From Diplocarpon mali (lineage: Eukaryota > Ascomycota > Leotiomycetes > Helotiales > Drepanopezizaceae): DNA of 64,000 nucleotides. Under the pieces are notes generated by a model that was not told where the DNA came from, ran no database searches, and worked only from the letters and a program-made list of their open reading frames with translations. Made by a program: the position numbers and the translations under genes. This document shows, one piece after another, positions 59,941-64,000 of this stretch. The stretch is taken from NCBI GenBank assembly GCA_024741835.1, contig JAENRP010000230.1, forward strand, positions 1 through 64,000, read 5' to 3'. Position 1 is the stretch's first letter. Every line of letters begins with the position of its first letter.

Positions 59941-59998
59941 AAACCTTAAAACGCCGTACTCCTAGGTAATTGCACTAAGTGGAGGTGCAGCCGTTACA
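59941..59998 (-). repeat. Gypsy-2 5' LTR, outer part
   Basis: 58 bases that complete the LTR interrupted at 52847. The outer end CCGTTACA keeps the ancestral sequence. Confidence 0.9.
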
Positions 59999-60003
59999 AC
60001 TAC

Positions 60004-63000
60004 TATTAAAAGCCCTAGGACTATCGGAAACTGTTATATGCTATAGACGGGCGTAGGGAAAATATAAAGGTTCTCCCTTTGCAAGAGGAGGTCTTATAAA
60101 TATAAAAGGCGTTAAACGCAGGAGACTAATTCAAGGGTCTTTAAGTATGGCTTAAGGAGAATGATATTATAGTAATAGCAATTGATAAATTTAAAGGAAA
60201 GGCTTTAGCCTTTAAAGAGGATGGTTTAGGCAAAAGGGAGAACTTACTAGTCTTTATAGTAATAGATCCCTTTGCCTTTAACGCTTTTAAAGAATCGTTT
60301 AATATCTATTACCTTTTTAAGCTAGAATGCTACCTGCTCTCCTTAAGTATACTCCTTAATAATTGTATAGCTACTTATATTATTAATTCGAAGGATTTAC
60401 TTATCGCAAGTACCTTTAAGCCTTTTAGCAACTTATAGTAATATATTAAAGCAGGTACCTTAAGACTCCTAATCATTAGGAGAGGTAATAGATATATAGC
60501 AGACTCTCTTTTATAGTATAACGGCTCTCTTATAGGGATAATGCTATATAATATTACTATTATAAAGGAGTTTACTATTAATATTATCTTAAAGAGGCTC
60601 CTTACAAATAAGGGTTTTTAATACTTTAAGATAGACTTTACTTTGCGCTTTAAGAGTATTGCAGATTCTATAAAGTAAGCTTAATTAAAGCGTTGCTATA
60701 ATCTTGTTTTCTTTTAATATAAGCCTATTAACTATTTAGATCTTTTAAATATGCTTTAATATAACTTCTCTACCTTAATAGTGTTCCTTATAGCTAAGAC
60801 GACGCTTTATAATAAGTTCTAATCTAGCTATACGCCTATTAAGGTATAGGATAATAATGCATATATATAGTACCTTTGCGCTAGCTACTTAGGTGCAGAG
60901 GCTTTTTAAGCGCTAGTCAAGTACGCTAAGGGAGTAAAGATTAAGGGAATATAGAGGCTAGAGTGCCTTATATATGCAGTAGCATTTGCTAAGCAAGTTA
61001 TTTCTTACGCTACCTTTAAGAACTGATCTTTAAAGCCCTTCTTTAGGATCTCTTAAGATCTCTTTAACTTTTTAAATAACTTATATAATAGTTGCTTATA
61101 GGTTCTTTTAATTAAAGATAAGTATAATAGTATACTTTAGATATTCCTATTAAGATTAAAGGGCAGAGATATAGTTATAAAGGTCCTTTAGACCTTTAAA
61201 GTATAGGTGAAATACTAATATAGGCTTTCTATTTGCAAAATTAGGTAAGATAATAATACTTTAATAATCTCTTTAAAGGAAGATTCTCTTATAAAGTACT
61301 AAAGATAGGTAAAAGAGGAGGGAATCGATTTAGAGCTTACTCTTACCTATATATACTAACTTAATAGAGGCGCGGAGCGAGTAGTAAAGGAGTTGATTAA
61401 ACGCTCTATTAAAATGAGGATCTACGCTAGGCTTTTAGTAAGCCTTTGGCTAAAGGTTATAAAGGCTGCTATATACCTTTATAATATCTCCCTACTTATT
61501 AAGAAGAAGATAATCTTATTAAGCAAGGCTCTTTATAATTAGTTTAAGTAGTATTTTCAATTCTATAAGCCGCTGCTTATTAAGTAGATAATAGTAAGCT
61601 TAAAGCCTAATTAGAGTCGCGTTTATATATATAGCACTTATATATACCCTTTAATTAAGGAGAGAAAGGCAGGAAGGGACTGTCGAATCTTTAAAATTGA
61701 ACTATAAAGGCACTTAAGTTACTTAATTAGATATATTACCTTTAATGTTTATAAAATCTAGGTTCCTATACTCTAATAAGTAATAATAACTTATAATATC
61801 GAATTTGATAAGTCTCTCTTCTATAGTCTAAAAGCTAAGTGCGCAAACCCTATATTGCGCTAGGAACTTGAGACAACCCTCCAATTAATTAGAAAGGGAG
61901 AGGGAGCTTAAGACGCTAAGTTTAAAGGCATTTTCGAAGAATTAGAGCTTATTATAAGACTAAATGCAATCGCTATAAAAGAAGCTACTATATAAGAAGA
62001 GCTTATATTATAGACTAACGCTGCTTTATAGCCTTTAATTAATAATATAAAAGGCCTTAACTTAAATCTAAATTCTTTAAGAGACCCGCTTAATAACTTA
62101 GAGGTAGAAGTAAGCGAATTAGAAGCTACTTTACTAATCTTTAAAAAAGCAAATGGCGACTAAAGCTTAAAGGTGATAATTCCTTATAAAGGCCCTATTA
62201 AAGAAGGAATTATAAACGACTTTAAAGGAGTCTTTAAAGACGAGTTCTATAAGGCGATCGGCAGATCTTTAGCTGCTATTTTATATAAGAATAGAGATAG
62301 CTTAAGGGCTTTAAGATAGAGTCTTCAATTATAAAGGCAGGCTTTAATAAACTTTAATAGAAGGCTAGAGGTACTACTACTAAGATCTAGGAGGAGCTTT
62401 AATAGTCTTATAAGAAGCAATTTAGTAAAAGGAGTAGGCCTTAATAATATAATACCTTAAGTTATAATACTAGCTTAAAGACTTTAAGCTTAAGAGATAG
62501 AGCTACTTAGACTCTTAGAGGAACCTTTAGTAATAATAAAAGTAAAGGAAAAGACTTATAAAGAAAAGCGTAAAGAGGAACTCCTTCTTTTTAAGCAAAA
62601 GAGAATAAGACGCTTAAGTATTAAGTAATAAGAGACTTTAAAAGTATATACTACTACTTTAGAGTATATACTCTTTTAAAGCAATATTAATTTACCCTAC
62701 TCCTTATATATATAAGAGTTTGTATTAACCTTTTAAGTGAATAAATAAATAAAGGAGGATAAGAAGGACTATTTAATAGTTTATATAGTTATTAAAGCTA
62801 TAATTAATAATTAGGTAAAGGATAGAGCGCAATCTTTTAACTGCTTATAGTACTAAGGCTTTCTATCGAAGCCTTTAAAAGGATAGCTAAACTTAAAGAA
62901 GCACCCTTTTAGCAAACAATTTAAAGAAGGAGGGTACTAAGAGATTAGGAATCTAAAATCTCAGAGTTGCTAGAGAATCGTGCGAAGGGACTACTTAAAG

Positions 63001-64000
63001 CCTTTGCTAATACTATTAAAATGGGTTTTTACCTATAAGGTCAATAGCTCTAGCAAGCTTTTAAAGTGCCGATTATAGCTAGTTATATAAGGGGATCTTT
63101 AAGATAAAGCTTTAATTTTCTCAACCTATGCAGCTACGCTTATAGTAAGGTCTTTTAAAGTACTAATAGCGCTTGCTATATACTTTAATATAAAAGTAAA
63201 GCAATTCGATATTATTAATGCATTTGTTAATACTTTTAAAGACCTAAGGAGTGCTTTAGTTATATACTTCTTATTAAATGGCTTTAAGTGCCTTAGTATA
63301 ATAGTAAAACTGGACCGCACGCTTTATAGGCTAAAAGACTCTTTAATACTATAGTATAGGAACTTCGCAAGAATGCTTAAGGGCCTTCAACTTAAGCTAT
63401 TAAGCAAGGAGCCTTATATTTTTATAATAAAGGATTATATAATCTTTATAGTATTTTATATTAATAATATTTAAATATTATATAAGGCCTTTAATTTAAA
63501 TTAGGCGACTCATTTAATTAAAGACCTAAAGAGGATATATAAGCTTACTATTATAAGAGATATCTTTTAGTTCCTTAGAGTAAGGATTATTTAAGATAGG
63601 AAGGTAAAGAGGATCTCTTTAGTTTATAATACTTATATTAAAAAGATTGCTTAAAAGTTTGGAGCTAATATAAAGAGAGTGCTTAATACTTTACTATTAA
63701 AGAAGGAGTTTATTAAGAACTTAAGGTAAGCTTCCTTAGAAAAGGTAAAGGAGTATTAAAAGAAAATAGGCTCTATTTTCTATATAATGATTATAATACG
63801 CTTAAATGTTGCATTTATAGCCTCCTAACTATCTTTCTTTTTAATTAATCTAAACTCTAAGCACCTCTTAGCTATAGATTAGACGCTTTAATACTTATAT
63901 AGTATACGCTTTTTAAGAATTGCCTATAGCTTTAAGGCTAAGGAATACTAACTGATTGCGTTTTTAAATGCTTCTTTTAGAAATAATTTAAAGACCTGCA
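60004..64000 (+). pseudogene. Copia-4 gag end and pol relic, incomplete at the window edge
   Basis: Resumes the gag zinc knuckle in frame after ACTAC (Y-Q-K-P-x-D-Y-R-K-L-L-Y-A-I-D-G, ancestral D-C). Protease near 60355-60390 shows N-N-C-I-A-T-Y-I-I-N, the same D-N-C variant as Copia-2. The pre-integrase block (Y-L-C-A-S-Y-L-G) is near 60875, and integrase runs about 61000-61800, with an N-R-G-A-E-R block near 61365 and Y-L-Y-N near 61480. RT is about 62980-63620 with F-Y-I-N-N-I at 63454-63471. RNase H starts near 63840 and leaves the window. The reverse frame at 63126-63320 is a shadow. Confidence 0.85.

Larger units (their letters stand above)
45354..59998 (-). mobile_element. Gypsy-2: chromodomain gypsy element, split by Gypsy-3
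   Basis: Minus-strand sister of Gypsy-1. Target duplication ACTAC is exact (45349-45353 and 59999-60003). The 3' LTR is 45354-45660. The 5' LTR is 52599-52847 plus 59941-59998, which sum to 307 bases. The element is about 7.55 kb without Gypsy-3. It carries gag, pol, chromodomain and an antisense gene. Confidence 0.95.
43853..64000 (+). mobile_element. Copia-4: Ty1/copia element, runs off the window
   Basis: 5' LTR at 43853-44049, primer site, gag (44300-45353), then Gypsy-2 (45354-59998), then the rest of gag and pol from 60004. The split falls inside the gag zinc knuckle, and the reading frame resumes after the ACTAC duplication. Its 3' end, including the 3' LTR, lies beyond 64000. Confidence 0.9.

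Overview
The window looks like a stretch of heterochromatin from a filamentous ascomycete (Pezizomycotina). Only about the first 560 bases are GC-rich and gene-like. From there to the end the DNA is AT-rich, saturated with TpA and poor in CpA, and almost every sense codon that could become TAA or TAG by a C-to-T change has done so. This is the footprint of repeat-induced point mutation (RIP). I read it by eye and computed no RIP index. No intact transposon gene survives. I saw no rRNA, tRNA, CRISPR array or bacterial-type gene.

Layout. (1) 33-565 minus: a small Pro-rich, Cys-cluster gene with one intron, at the GC/AT border. (2) 870-1067: a stray LTR of the Copia-4 type. (3) 1184-11898: two Copia-1 copies in opposite orientation (A, plus, truncated; B, minus, full length). 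(4) 11899-13372: unrecognised AT-rich DNA. (5) 13373-16304: a short LTR element that carries only a gypsy-like gag. (6) 16305-34139: a Copia-3 relic (minus), split by a 7.2 kb Copia-2 (17093-24273, TSD GTCTT) and a 7.6 kb chromodomain Gypsy-1 (25393-32957, TSD CTGCT). (7) 34140-35720: a relic of another gypsy-type reverse transcriptase (minus). (8) 35721-64000: a four-deep nest. Copia-1C (minus) is split by Copia-1D (36971-43029, TSD TTTCC) and by Copia-4 (43853 to beyond the window, plus). Copia-4 is split by Gypsy-2 (45354-59998, minus, TSD ACTAC), and the 5' LTR of Gypsy-2 is split by Gypsy-3 (52848-59935, plus, TSD TTGCA). All five TSD pairs are exact.

How it worked when alive. The copia elements had the order gag, protease, integrase, RT, RNase H. 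Three of the four copia families have a primer-binding site that matches the anticodon region of initiator tRNA-Met. The gypsy elements had gag, protease, RT, RNase H, integrase and a C-terminal chromodomain, with G-rich polypurine tracts next to the 3' LTR.

Two signals go beyond ordinary annotation. First, Copia-2, Gypsy-1 and Gypsy-2 each carry an extra gene on the opposite strand between pol and the 3' LTR. These encode Cys-cluster proteins that resemble each other and the un-RIPed gene at 33-565. Second, a 23-bp imperfect palindrome (arms ACTCCTAGGCC and GGCCTGCRAGT around one base) occurs in at least four unrelated element families, dispersed in most and as an in-frame variable-number array in Copia-1.
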